64,000 nucleotides of DNA, from contig NZ_JAUQON010000001.1 in the NCBI RefSeq assembly GCF_030580955.1, forward strand, positions 124,001 to 188,000, written 5' to 3'. Under the pieces are notes generated by a model. That model ran no database searches. It was not told the DNA's origin and saw only the letters and a program-made list of their open reading frames with translations. The stretch is from Hymenobacter convexus. GTDB taxonomy: Bacteria > Bacteroidota > Bacteroidia > Cytophagales > Hymenobacteraceae. Both the position numbers and the translations under genes were made by a program. This document shows, piece by piece, positions 34,691 through 42,692 of the stretch; position 1 is the stretch's first letter; every line of letters begins with the position of its first letter.

Positions 34691-35842
34691 ATGCACCAAA
34701 TCCTACGCGCCTTTTTCTGCAGCCTTCCGCTGGCCCTAATCCGTTTTTCGGCCCTCGCCCAAACGCCCGCCGAGCGGGTCATCGTCGTGAGCCCCGTGGT
34801 GGGCGAAGTCATCGACGGCGCCGAAAAGGCCCGTTTTGGCCTGTTTCCGTATTATTCGGCCGATAGTTTTCAGGATGCCCGCTTCCTGCGGGCTCTGGTG
34901 CCGGACAGCGCCATCACGCTGCGCACCCGCCTGCGCGACGGCCGCCAGGTAGCCCGAGCCTTTACCTTGGCCGAATTCCAGGCCACCCGCGACCTCATCG
35001 AGCGTCGCCAGCGCGAGCTCGACGCCAACCCCCAGCCCGCGGCCGGCACCAATGCCAGTAGTCCCGGCACGCCCGAGCTGCCCGGCCGCAGCTACAGCAT
35101 CGAGCTGCGTTCGGGCACCACGTTCACGGGCGTGCTGCAAACCACCGCGCCCGACGCGCTGGAGTTCATGACCAAAGACCTGGGCCTGGTGACGGTGCAG
35201 CGCAGCAACCTCAAGCGCCTTTCGCTGCTCACCGCCGAGCAGGCCGCCAAGGGCTACACCGATGCCGGAAACGGCACCCGCCTCTTTTTCGCGCCCACGG
35301 CCCGCAACCTGCGCCAGGGCGAAGGCTATCTGCAGGACATTCTCGTGTACCTGGTTGGGGTCAACTACGGCGTCTCCGACAATATTTCGGTGGGGGCGCT
35401 GGTGCCCCTCGTGCCGGGGCTGGGCGCCAACGTTTTCGCCATCACGCCCAAGGTCAGCGTGCCGGTATCGGAAAAATTTCATGTTGGCGCCGGGGCGCTC
35501 TACGCGCGGGCCTTTGGCTACGGCGGCGGCATTGCCTACGGCGTGGGCACCTACGGCACCGCCGACGACAACGCCACCCTGGGCCTGGGCTACGGTTTTG
35601 CCGATGGCTTTGGCGTGAGCAGCAGCCCGGTGGTGCTGGTGGGCGGCGCCAAGCGGATATCGCGCAGCTTCTCGCTGCTCAACGAAACCTACATTGTTTC
35701 GAGCGGCTTTCTGGGCCTGGTGGGCGGGCGCCTGCAGGGCGAGCGGTACGGTGGCAGCCTGGGCTTCGTCTACGGCAGCTACCTCGACGGCATCTACCCC
35801 GCCTACCTGGAGCTGACTTACCGCTTCGGCAAGCACAAGTAG
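34691..35842 (+). CDS. Secreted beta-barrel-type protein with an added LSm-like N-terminal domain (paralog A)
   Basis: A 383-residue exported protein (signal peptide ending SALAQ). Residues 30-120 are a charged region; about 137-185 (SYSIELRSGTTFTGVLQTTA, LVTVQRSNLKRLSLL) read as five short strands like an LSm/SH3 barrel. The C-terminal 190 residues are beta-rich and Gly-rich, end in LELTYRFGKHK, and match the next gene: FFAPTARNLRQGEGYLQD, ITPKVSVPVSEKFHVGAG, YGTADDNATLGLGYG, NETYIV. This part is probably an outer-membrane barrel. The ATG at 34691 gives the signal peptide. A CATCTTTG box lies 15 nt upstream with TTGC 22 nt further. Function unknown. Confidence 0.78.
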   Translation: MHQILRAFFCSLPLALIRFSALAQTPAERVIVVSPVVGEVIDGAEKARFGLFPYYSADSFQDARFLRALVPDSAITLRTRLRDGRQVARAFTLAEFQATRDLIERRQRELDANPQPAAGTNASSPGTPELPGRSYSIELRSGTTFTGVLQTTAPDALEFMTKDLGLVTVQRSNLKRLSLLTAEQAAKGYTDAGNGTRLFFAPTARNLRQGEGYLQDILVYLVGVNYGVSDNISVGALVPLVPGLGANVFAITPKVSVPVSEKFHVGAGALYARAFGYGGGIAYGVGTYGTADDNATLGLGYGFADGFGVSSSPVVLVGGAKRISRSFSLLNETYIVSSGFLGLVGGRLQGERYGGSLGFVYGSYLDGIYPAYLELTYRFGKHK

Positions 35843-35958
35843 CACCCGGGCCGCCCGGTGGGGCGGTTTTGCAACATGCCGCCAGGGTTTGGGGTATGAG
35901 CCGGTGGGCGTGAGCCGTGCATATTTGCGGCCGTTTCGTCCTCGTTCAATCCCCGGCT

Positions 35959-36750
35959 ATGTCCAAACTTTTCGTCTGTGCGGCAATCTTCGGCCTGCTG
36001 GGCGCGCGGCCGTTGGCGCTGCGCGCCCAGCAGGCCACCCCCAGCCCGGCTCCCGGCGACACCACTGCCCGCCGGCCCGTGGGCCTGCGCCCCGGCTACG
36101 ACGACGTGGGCAGCGGCGACCACCTGTTTTTTATGCCCACCGCCCGCAACCTGCGCCGCGGCGAAGGCTACGCGCAGGACCTGGAGCTGGCCGTGCTGCG
36201 CGCCGATTACGGCATCACCGACCATTTCTCGCTTGGCATCCTGGCCTCGGTCATCCCCGGCCAGGGGCTCGATAACATCGTGGCCCTCACGCCCAAAGTG
36301 AGCGTGCCGGTGGCGGGCCGGCTGCGGGTGGGGGCAGGCAGCTTCCTGGTGGGCACGCGCTCGGGCGTGGGCGCCCTCACCTACGCCAACACCACCTACG
36401 GCACCGCCGACCACAACCTGACGCTGGGCCTGGGCTACGGCGCCACGGGGCAGCGCGGCATTTTCAGTACGCCGCTGGTGATGGTGGGCGGGGCCACCCG
36501 GCTGGCCCGCCGCGTGGCCCTCGTGAACGAAACCTACTTTCTCTACGACCGCGCCTTTCTGGATTTGGGCAAGTTCCTGCTGGTGGCCGGCGTAGCGGGC
36601 GTGCGCGTGGCGGGGCCGCGCTTCGGCGGCGGGCTGGGTGTGTTCTACGCCTACGGCCAGCTGGAAGACTTCGACTATTTCAACGGCTCGGGCAGCTACG
36701 TTTACCCGTTCGGGGAGTTCACGGTGCGGTTCGGGAAACTAAGAAACTAG
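35959..36750 (+). CDS. Secreted beta-barrel-type protein (paralog B)
   Basis: A 263-residue exported protein (signal peptide ending LALRAQ) that is a tandem paralog of the preceding gene but lacks its charged and LSm-like regions. Shared blocks in the same order: FFMPTARNLRRGEGYAQD, SLGILASVIPG, LTPKVSVPVAGRLRVGAG, YGTADHNLTLGLGYG, VALVNETYFL, and a final strand FTVRFGKLRN. Strand alternation suggests an eight- to twelve-strand outer-membrane barrel. The gene starts 116 nt after paralog A. Function unknown. Confidence 0.78.
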   Translation: MSKLFVCAAIFGLLGARPLALRAQQATPSPAPGDTTARRPVGLRPGYDDVGSGDHLFFMPTARNLRRGEGYAQDLELAVLRADYGITDHFSLGILASVIPGQGLDNIVALTPKVSVPVAGRLRVGAGSFLVGTRSGVGALTYANTTYGTADHNLTLGLGYGATGQRGIFSTPLVMVGGATRLARRVALVNETYFLYDRAFLDLGKFLLVAGVAGVRVAGPRFGGGLGVFYAYGQLEDFDYFNGSGSYVYPFGEFTVRFGKLRN

Positions 36751-36800
36751 AGTAGCGCTTAGTAAGGGACGTGGACGATGATGGAAAAGCAGGCGGGTGG

Positions 36801-36808
36801 TAAGTTTG
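36801..36808 (+). promoter_or_regulatory. -7 box TAAGTTTG
   Basis: A perfect TAnnTTTG with 42 nt to the ATG at 36851. No convincing -33 element was found upstream. Confidence 0.5.
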
Positions 36809-36850
36809 AGGCGTTTTACGTTTTCCTTTATTCCCAGTCTCCTATCCAGT

Positions 36851-37501
36851 ATGATGCGTCGTTTACCCGTTCTCATTGCCCTGGCCGCCCTGGCTGCTCC
36901 CCGCGTGGGCCAAGCGCAAGCCTCCGCCGCGGCCAAAAAGGCCCTTACCGATAAACTGGCAGGCGTCATCTGCGATTGTCTGCAGGCAAAAACGCCGGCA
37001 GAAGGCCAGAAGCCGCTTACCAAGGAGTCGGCGCAAAGCATCATTGTTCAGTGTTTCGCGGTGAGTGCCGGCAAGGACATGAAAAGCATTCAGCAGGTGT
37101 ACGGCCCAAATGCCATCAACGACAAACAGGTGATGAACAACGTGGGGCGCGAAGTCGGTAACCAGATGCTGCAAAGCTGCCCCACGTTCATTACCTATTC
37201 GATGGTAATGGCCGGCAACAGCGATGCTGCCAGCACCGCCGCCACCACGGGCCAAACCACCGGCGAGTGGAACGGCCTGAGTGGCACCAGCGTGGCCAGC
37301 CTCGACCTGCTGGTGGGGAAAACCGATAAAGCGTCGTTCGTGTGGTCGCGCCACTTTCCGAAGGACGATGAGCTGCTCAGCCAGCTAGACAAGCTGAAAG
37401 GCCGCCAGGTGCGCGTGTCGTGGGAGGAGGTGGATGTTTTTCAGGCCGAAACCAAGCAGTACCACAAGCAACGCCAGATTACTGGCATAGAACTGCTGTA
37501 G
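36851..37501 (+). CDS. Secreted hypothetical protein with conserved cysteines
   Basis: A 216-residue protein with a signal peptide (MMRRLPVLIALAALAAPRVG...AQA). Mature region: helical N-terminal half with a CDCLQAK pair, QCFAV and QSCPTF, probably two disulfides or a small helical bundle, then a Ser/Thr/Ala-rich linker (about 125-140) and a beta-type C-terminal part with KGRQVRVSWEEVDVFQAETK that looks like an OB-like strand pair. I do not recognise the family. It is transcribed from its own candidate promoter and ends at a strong terminator. Confidence 0.72.
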   Translation: MMRRLPVLIALAALAAPRVGQAQASAAAKKALTDKLAGVICDCLQAKTPAEGQKPLTKESAQSIIVQCFAVSAGKDMKSIQQVYGPNAINDKQVMNNVGREVGNQMLQSCPTFITYSMVMAGNSDAASTAATTGQTTGEWNGLSGTSVASLDLLVGKTDKASFVWSRHFPKDDELLSQLDKLKGRQVRVSWEEVDVFQAETKQYHKQRQITGIELL

Positions 37502-37524
37502 CCGCCGTTCTTGTGCTCGCCAAT

Positions 37525-37565
37525 AAAAAAAGCCCTTGCTTCTGTATAGAAGCAAGGGCTTTTTT
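37525..37565. terminator. Strong bidirectional terminator
   Basis: AAAAAAAGCCCTTGCTTCT pairs with AGAAGCAAGGGCTTTTTT over a 4-nt loop; between the convergent hypothetical gene and rlmN. Confidence 0.93.
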
Positions 37566-37583
37566 GGTAATCACTGCGTCAGC

Positions 37584-38669
37584 TTACGCCACGGCCGTGC
37601 CTTTTTCTTCCTTCACCGCCAGCTGCCCGCAGGCGGCGTCGATATCCTTGCCACGCGAGCGGCGGATGTTGGTTTGCACGCCGCGGTCGGCCAGGAACTT
37701 GTGGAAGGCAGTGATTTTGTCGGCCTCCGCGTTCTGGTAGCTGGCGTTGTCGATGGGGTTGTACTCGATGAGGTTGATTTTGCAGGGCAGCCACTTGCTG
37801 ATTTTCAGCAGCTCGGCGGCGTCGTCCAGCCCGTCGTTGAAGCCGTCGAACACGATGTATTCGTAGGTGACTTTGCGGCCGGTTTTCTGGTGATAGTACT
37901 GCAGGGCTTCCTTGAGCGCGGCCAGGGAGTTGGCCTCGTTGATTGGCATGATTTCGTTGCGCTTCGCATCCGTCGGGGCGTGCAGCGAAAGGGCCAGATT
38001 GGCTTTCACGTCATCATCAGCCAGTTTTTTAATCATCTTGGCAATGCCGGCCGTGCTGATGGTGATGCGGCGCGGGGCCATGTTCAGCCCATCGGGCGCG
38101 GTGATGCGGCGCACGCTTTCCACCACGTTGGCGTAGTTGAGCAGGGGCTCGCCCATGCCCATGTACACGATATTGGTGAGCGGCGTGCCGTACTGGGCCT
38201 CGCACTGCTCGCGGATGCGGACGACCTGGTCGTAAATCTCGGCCGCGTCGAGGTTGCGCTTGCGGTCCATGTAGCCGGTGGCGCAAAACTTACACGTGAG
38301 CGAGCAGCCCACCTGCGAGCTGATGCAGGCCGTCATGCGCGTGTCGTGCGGGATGAGCACGCCCTCCACCACGTTGCCGTCGTAGAGCTTGAAGGCCGAT
38401 TTGATGGTGCCGTCGTTGCTTAGCTGCTTGTTCTGCACCGTCACGCCGTTGATGACGAAGTGCTGGTCGAGCAGCTCGCGGGTGGCCACCGAGATGTTGT
38501 TCATCTCCTCAAACGTGGCGGCGGTGTTCTTCCACAGCCACTCCGTCACCTGCTTGGCACGGAAGGGCTTCTCGCCGTGCTCCACCATAAAGGCCTTGAG
38601 CTCGTCGGGCGAGGTTTTGCGGATATCACGCTTCTTGACAATGGGGGCGAGGGGCAATTCTAGCAGCAT
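37584..38669 (-). CDS. rlmN: Dual-specificity RNA methyltransferase RlmN
   Basis: Radical SAM enzyme that methylates C2 of A2503 in 23S rRNA and of A37 in some tRNAs. The 361-residue product has the iron-sulfur motif CSLTCKFC (Cys122, Cys126, Cys129), the N-terminal RNA-binding region, GMGEPLLNY, and the catalytic cysteine near the C-terminus in DIDAACGQL. Length matches the family. The ATG at 38667-38669 (MLLELPLAPI) is chosen because a perfect TATCTTTGC box ends 4 nt before it; an alternative start 15 nt further upstream would lie inside that box. Confidence 0.96.
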   Translation of the reverse strand: MLLELPLAPIVKKRDIRKTSPDELKAFMVEHGEKPFRAKQVTEWLWKNTAATFEEMNNISVATRELLDQHFVINGVTVQNKQLSNDGTIKSAFKLYDGNVVEGVLIPHDTRMTACISSQVGCSLTCKFCATGYMDRKRNLDAAEIYDQVVRIREQCEAQYGTPLTNIVYMGMGEPLLNYANVVESVRRITAPDGLNMAPRRITISTAGIAKMIKKLADDDVKANLALSLHAPTDAKRNEIMPINEANSLAALKEALQYYHQKTGRKVTYEYIVFDGFNDGLDDAAELLKISKWLPCKINLIEYNPIDNASYQNAEADKITAFHKFLADRGVQTNIRRSRGKDIDAACGQLAVKEEKGTAVA

Positions 38670-38673
38670 AGTG

Positions 38674-38681
38674 CAAAGATA
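38674..38681 (-). promoter_or_regulatory. -7 box TATCTTTG directly before rlmN
   Basis: Minus-strand TATCTTTGC with 4 nt (CACT, counted from the box's final G) to the ATG. The transcript should be leaderless. Confidence 0.68.
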
Positions 38682-38779
38682 CAAGCTAGTAGGGCGTTGG
38701 GTTCCCGTGGAAACGCCTTGTTGCCAGAGAAGCCCGGGCCAGACCTTAAAACTTCTATCTTCTTATTTTTCCGGGACAG

Positions 38780-39217
38780 CTAGCGCGGCGGTTTGGGTGC
38801 GGGCTGCAAGGTGATAGGCAGGGTGATGTAAACGTCCACAGCTTTTCCCTCCTGCCGGCCTGGGGCTAAGCGCGTTATTTTCCGAACTGCCTGCAGCACC
38901 GCCGCGTCCCAGTCAGGCCGCAAGCCCTTCACAATAGCAAGGTTCTTGATTGTTCCTTCTTCGGTTACAAGCATGCTCACGAATACCCGGCCCTTTGCGG
39001 CCTCTGACGGACATACCACCTGCCGCTCAATAGCGGTAATCAACGCTCGGGTGCCACCGCCGGAAGGGAGTTGCGGCATCTGCTCCACGCTGGTATTCCA
39101 CCGCTGAAATGGCTGCCGTATGGGGGCTTTTTGTTGGGCGTTTGCAGCCAAAGCACCACCCAATGCCAGCGCTACAATTAGCAGCAACCGGGCTGAAAAC
39201 TGCATTTGCTGTGCCAT
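38780..39217 (-). CDS. Exported stand-alone TonB C-terminal domain protein
   Basis: A 145-residue protein with a cleavable-looking signal peptide (ALALGGALAANAQQ) and then only a TonB C-terminal domain: VEQMPQLPSGGGTRALITAI, GRVFVSMLVTEEGTIKNLAI, RLAPGRQEGKAVDVYITLPI. It aligns with the last 100 residues of the canonical TonB at 42693 (QMPELPGGGG..., FIPGKQNGREVNVSFTVPV) but has neither a membrane anchor nor the Pro-rich spacer. It would be free in the periplasm, so it cannot transmit energy in the usual way. Monocistronic. Role unknown. Confidence 0.82.
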   Translation of the reverse strand: MAQQMQFSARLLLIVALALGGALAANAQQKAPIRQPFQRWNTSVEQMPQLPSGGGTRALITAIERQVVCPSEAAKGRVFVSMLVTEEGTIKNLAIVKGLRPDWDAAVLQAVRKITRLAPGRQEGKAVDVYITLPITLQPAPKPPR

Positions 39218-39260
39218 GAGGGACTGCGATGGTTAAGAAGTGAAGGTAAAAAAGATAAAC

Positions 39261-39686
39261 TTACCGCACCTGCGCCGCCAGCGCCTCGGGCAGCAGGCGC
39301 AGCTTGCGCACGTTGTAGTCGAAGCAGAGCATGCCGGTTTTGGCGCGGGCTATTTCCTTGCCGGCTTGGTTGTGCACGTGGTACACCACGTCGAAACCGT
39401 ACTTGCTGGCGTCGGCGGCGGCCATTTGGATATGCAGCACGTCGCCGCGGAAGGCCTCGCCCTTGTACTCCACGGCCGCATCGACCATGATGAGGCCGAG
39501 CTTGCTGACGGGGTCGTAGTCATTCTCCAGGCCCAATGAGCGCAGGAACTGCACCCGCGCCTCGTGCAGCAGGCCCAGCAGCGCGTCGTTGCCAAGGTGG
39601 CCGCCGTAGTTGAGGTCGGTGATGCGGACCGGGATTTGCGTGGTGAAGGAGAACGTATCGGGCAGGGCTACTTTTACGCGGGCCAT
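39261..39686 (-). CDS. Acyl-CoA thioesterase, 4HBT hotdog family
   Basis: A 141-residue single-hotdog thioesterase. It shows the active-site helix region ITDLNYGGHLGNDALLGLLHE, in which the D-x-x-x-x-GH-x-x-N pattern corresponds to the YbgC/4HBT class, then EYKGEAFRGDVLHIQ and CFDYNVRKL. Hydrolyses an acyl-CoA of unknown chain. It is divergent from mnmD with only 21 nt between the two start codons, so their promoters must overlap each other's coding sequence. Confidence 0.9.
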   Translation of the reverse strand: MARVKVALPDTFSFTTQIPVRITDLNYGGHLGNDALLGLLHEARVQFLRSLGLENDYDPVSKLGLIMVDAAVEYKGEAFRGDVLHIQMAAADASKYGFDVVYHVHNQAGKEIARAKTGMLCFDYNVRKLRLLPEALAAQVR

Positions 39687-39707
39687 TTTTTCAAGGAAGA
39701 ATCAGGA

Positions 39708-40433
39708 ATGAAGAACGAGGAATTCGCCGACGAGCCAAAGGTAGAAGTGCGGCGCACCGCCGACGGCTCAGCCACGCTCTACGTGCCGGCGCTGGACGAG
39801 CATTACCACTCGCGCCACGGCGCCCGGCAGGAATCGGAGCATGTGTTCATCGAAGCGGGCCTGCTGCCGCTGCTCGAAGCCGGATTGGGCGGCCCCTGCG
39901 CCCGGCCGCTGCACCTGCTCGAAGTAGGCCTCGGCACGGGCCTCAATGCCCTGCTCACCCTGGCCCGTGCCCACGCGACCGGCGCCGCTGTGGCCTACGA
40001 CGGCCTCGAAACCGTGCCGCTGCCGCCCGACGTGGTGGCCGAGCTGGCCCGCAAATGGGCCGCCGACTCGCCCGAAACCGTGCCGCTGCTGCAGCGGCTG
40101 CACGCCGCGCCCTGGGCCGAAACCGTGCCGCTGGCGCCGCATTTCTTCCTCACCAAGCTGCCCGAGGCGCTGGAAGATGCCACCTTGCCCGCCAATTATT
40201 ACGACCTGATTTACTTCGACGCCTTTGCTCCCGAAAAGCAGCCCGAACTGTGGACGGAAGCCATTTTTGCCCGGCTCTACGCTGCCGCCGCGCCCGGCGC
40301 GGTGCTGGTGAGCTACTGCGCCCAGGGCCAGTTCCGGCGCAACCTGCGGGCCGCCGGCTGGCACACCGAAAAGCTGCCCGGCCCCCCCGGCAAGCGCGAG
40401 ATGACCAGAGCGCGGAAGGAGGCTGCTGGTTAA
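39708..40433 (+). CDS. mnmD: tRNA (5-methylaminomethyl-2-thiouridine)(34) methyltransferase MnmD
   Basis: SAM-dependent last step of mnm5s2U34 synthesis in tRNA; stand-alone counterpart of the N-terminal half of MnmC. The 241-residue product has the SAM motif LLEVGLGTGLNALLTL (about 66-81), YDLIYFDAFAPEKQPELW (signature D-A-F-A-P) and LVSYCAQGQFRRNLRAAGW followed by PGPPGKREMTRA. All are typical of DUF752/MnmD. The ATG at 39708 is preceded by AGGA. No FAD domain is fused. A family 1 repeat lies just behind the gene. Confidence 0.94.
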   Translation: MKNEEFADEPKVEVRRTADGSATLYVPALDEHYHSRHGARQESEHVFIEAGLLPLLEAGLGGPCARPLHLLEVGLGTGLNALLTLARAHATGAAVAYDGLETVPLPPDVVAELARKWAADSPETVPLLQRLHAAPWAETVPLAPHFFLTKLPEALEDATLPANYYDLIYFDAFAPEKQPELWTEAIFARLYAAAAPGAVLVSYCAQGQFRRNLRAAGWHTEKLPGPPGKREMTRARKEAAG

Positions 40434-40561
40434 AAAAGGACGTCATGCTGAGCGCAGCCGAAGCATCTCTGCCGCGCAAGTAATTTTAATCGCAAGGTTT
40501 ACTATTGCGGTAGAGATGCTTCGACTGCGGCTGCGCCTCCGCTCAGCATGACGGTTCTTTT
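40432..40561. repeat. Palindromic repeat, family 1 (right arm with insertion)
   Basis: Left arm GACGTCATGCTGAGCGCAGC CGAAGCATCTCTGCCGC; the right arm has about 12 extra bases (ACTGCGGCTGCGCCTCCGCT) that appear to duplicate the arm core. Between mnmD and DUF2157. Confidence 0.88.
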
Positions 40562-40605
40562 ATCCTTTTATTCCGCCAACCCACCACTCCACCAACCCAC
40601 CACCC

Positions 40606-41889
40606 TTGTCCCGCAAATTTCTAGAAACCGAAAGCCCCGGCTGGGTGGCCGACGGCCTCATCAGCGAGGCGCAGCAGCAACAGCTGCTGGCCCGCTACCC
40701 GCCCGAAGCGCAGGCCCTCGGGCTGCTGCCGCTACTGGGCAGCGTGCTGGTGGGCCTGAGCGCGCTGAGCGTGGTGGCCGCCAACTGGCAGGCGCTGCCC
40801 GCGGCCCTGCGGCTGGCGCTGCTACTCGGTAGCCTGCTGGGCTCGTACGGGGCCGGCGCATATTTCCTGCGGCGCGGCAATGCCGACTTGGGCCACGGCC
40901 TGATGGGACTGGGGCTAATCGTATTCGGCGCCAGCATCATCCTCGTCAGCCAGCTCTACCAGCTGGTGGGTTATGATGTGAGCGGGCTCCTGGCCTGGGT
41001 GGTGGCCGGCACGGCGCTCAGCTACGTGTATGGCTCGCGGCTGCTGGTGCTGCTCACGGTGCTGATTGGAGCGGCCGTGCAAACGTATTGCGTGGAAGTG
41101 CTGGGCAGCTTTAGCTACGCCACGGCGGTGCTGGTAGCGGGCGGGTTGGGCTACTTCTGGTGGCGCCAGCCGGCGGTGGTGAGCAGCACGGTGCTGGCCA
41201 TTGGCCTGCTGTGGCAGGCGGGACTGTTGGTGATTGTGCTGCACGCCAAAATCACTTGGTTTTTTGTGCCGGCGATGGCCATCTACGCGGCCGGCGACTG
41301 GCAGGCCAACCGCGCCGGGGCCCGCGCTCTGCAGGCGCCGCCGCTGGTGGCGGCTTATCTATTCATGTTCGGGCTGGCCACGTTTGGCGAAACCGACACC
41401 TACGCCAACGTGCTGCGCCCGCCGCTGCTGCCCTACCTGGGCGCGCTGGCGGCGGTGTTTGCGCTGTCGGTGGCCGGCAAGCGGGTGCGCGGGCGGATGA
41501 ACACGCTGCTCGACTGGCTGCTGCTACTTCCCGGATTTTATCTGCCGGGCGGGCTGCCGCTGGCGGTGGCCACGCTGGTGGTGCTGTATGCCCACGCCGG
41601 CTCGGTGCTGGCCCGCGCCCACCGCAACCAGGATTCCGACCAGCTCACGCTGGGCGCGGTGCTGTTTGTGGTGGCTACGGCCGTAGCCTATTTCAAGCTC
41701 ACCTGGGCGTTTCTGGATAAGTCGCTGTTTTTCCTGCTCGGCGGCGTGCTCTTGCTCAGCCTGAGCTGGTACCTGCGCCAGCGTAATGCCCAAACGCTGG
41801 CCGCGGCATCTCCGACGCTAGGCGCAAATGCATCCGAAGCGACGCCGGATTCGACCGTTTCACCCGAAGCCGCGCCCCCCAATGATTGA
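40606..41889 (+). CDS. DUF2157 multi-pass membrane protein
   Basis: A 427-residue protein with a soluble N-terminus of about 40 residues (ETESPGWVADGLISEAQQQQ) and twelve or so hydrophobic helices, fitting DUF2157, a predicted membrane family of unknown function. It appears to start at TTG (40606); the reading frame has no ATG near, and the DUF2157 N-terminal region begins here. It overlaps the next gene by 8 nt and is normally paired with GDYxxLxY proteins in this phylum, as here; the third usual partner (DUF4401) is not present as a separate gene. Confidence 0.85.
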   Translation: MSRKFLETESPGWVADGLISEAQQQQLLARYPPEAQALGLLPLLGSVLVGLSALSVVAANWQALPAALRLALLLGSLLGSYGAGAYFLRRGNADLGHGLMGLGLIVFGASIILVSQLYQLVGYDVSGLLAWVVAGTALSYVYGSRLLVLLTVLIGAAVQTYCVEVLGSFSYATAVLVAGGLGYFWWRQPAVVSSTVLAIGLLWQAGLLVIVLHAKITWFFVPAMAIYAAGDWQANRAGARALQAPPLVAAYLFMFGLATFGETDTYANVLRPPLLPYLGALAAVFALSVAGKRVRGRMNTLLDWLLLLPGFYLPGGLPLAVATLVVLYAHAGSVLARAHRNQDSDQLTLGAVLFVVATAVAYFKLTWAFLDKSLFFLLGGVLLLSLSWYLRQRNAQTLAAASPTLGANASEATPDSTVSPEAAPPND

Positions 41890-42439
41890 CCTGCTCACCT
41901 GGGCTTCGGACCCGGCGCGCCGCCGGCCGCTGCTGCGCCTGCTGGTGGCTGCGCAGGTGGTGTATGTGCTGGGCGTGGCCGGCGCAGGCTACGCCACCAC
42001 GGCGCTGGGCCAGCACATTGTGCTGGCCACCACGCCCGTCGACCCGCGCGACCTGCTCTACGGCGACTTCGTGCGCCTGCGCTACGCCGTGAGCGAAGCG
42101 CCCCTGAGCCAGTGGCACGAAGCCGCGCCGCCCCGCCGCCGCCAGGGCGTGTTCGTGCTGCTGGCCGCCGGGCCCGACAGCCTCAGCACCACCGTGGGCG
42201 TGTACCCCAAAGCGCCCATGGCCGGCCCCAACCAAGCCGTGCTGCGCGCCTGGGTGACGGATGTGTACCGCCATTCCCTGTCGCTGCGCTTCAACCTGGA
42301 GCGCTACTACGTGCCCGAAGGCAGCGGCCTGCGCCTCGAAAAAGCCGGCCGCCTGCACCCGTTGCGGGTGCACGTCAGCATCGCGCCCTGGGGGCAGGCC
42401 CGCATCACGCGAGTGGAGGATGTGGTGGGGAAGAAGTAG
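41882..42439 (+). CDS. GDYxxLxY domain protein
   Basis: A 185-residue protein with one N-terminal membrane helix (about 20-40) and an extracytoplasmic beta-rich domain carrying the family signature in a variant form, YGDFVRLRY (Phe for Tyr). The rest (VGVYPKAPMAGPNQAVLRAW, RYYVPEGSGLRLEKAG) fits the family, whose function is unknown. The start codon overlaps the DUF2157 stop (ATGATTGA), so translation is probably coupled. The pair suggests a membrane complex. Confidence 0.87.
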   Translation: MIDLLTWASDPARRRPLLRLLVAAQVVYVLGVAGAGYATTALGQHIVLATTPVDPRDLLYGDFVRLRYAVSEAPLSQWHEAAPPRRRQGVFVLLAAGPDSLSTTVGVYPKAPMAGPNQAVLRAWVTDVYRHSLSLRFNLERYYVPEGSGLRLEKAGRLHPLRVHVSIAPWGQARITRVEDVVGKK

Positions 42440-42465
42440 AGGATTCGTAGACTGGTGGGGTGAAT

Positions 42466-42692
42466 TGTCATTGCGAGCGCAGCGAAGCAATCCGTCCTGT
42501 TCTCAGCGACCAGCCTAGTAATGTGACAACCGAAGGTCAGCGAAGCTAAAGCCTTTGCTTGAAACGCGAAAAGCCCCGGCACTGCGCAGTGCCGGGGCTT
42601 TGTGGTGAAAGTGTCTGGGTTTGACAGGAAGGATTAGCTACGCTGTCTTTCGGTTGCCACGGGCTGCGCCCTCGCAATGACAGGCGAAGCGG
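42466..42692. repeat. Composite dispersed repeat, copy 2
   Basis: Full copy of the element at the left end of the window. It runs from TCATTGCGAGCGCAGCGAAG to CCCTCGCAATGACAGGCG, so the two ends are inverted (CATTGCGAG and CTCGCAATG). The interior has a 32-nt perfect hairpin and about 35 nt (CGAAGGTCAGCGAAGCTAAA and following) absent from copy 1. As in copy 1, the right end abuts the stop codon of a minus-strand gene, here tonB. Confidence 0.88.
42570..42601. terminator. Hairpin terminator inside repeat copy 2
   Basis: AAAGCCCCGGCACTG and its complement ending GGGGCTTT, identical to 70-101. Likely ends the exbD-tonB transcript and the DUF2157 operon. Confidence 0.75.
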
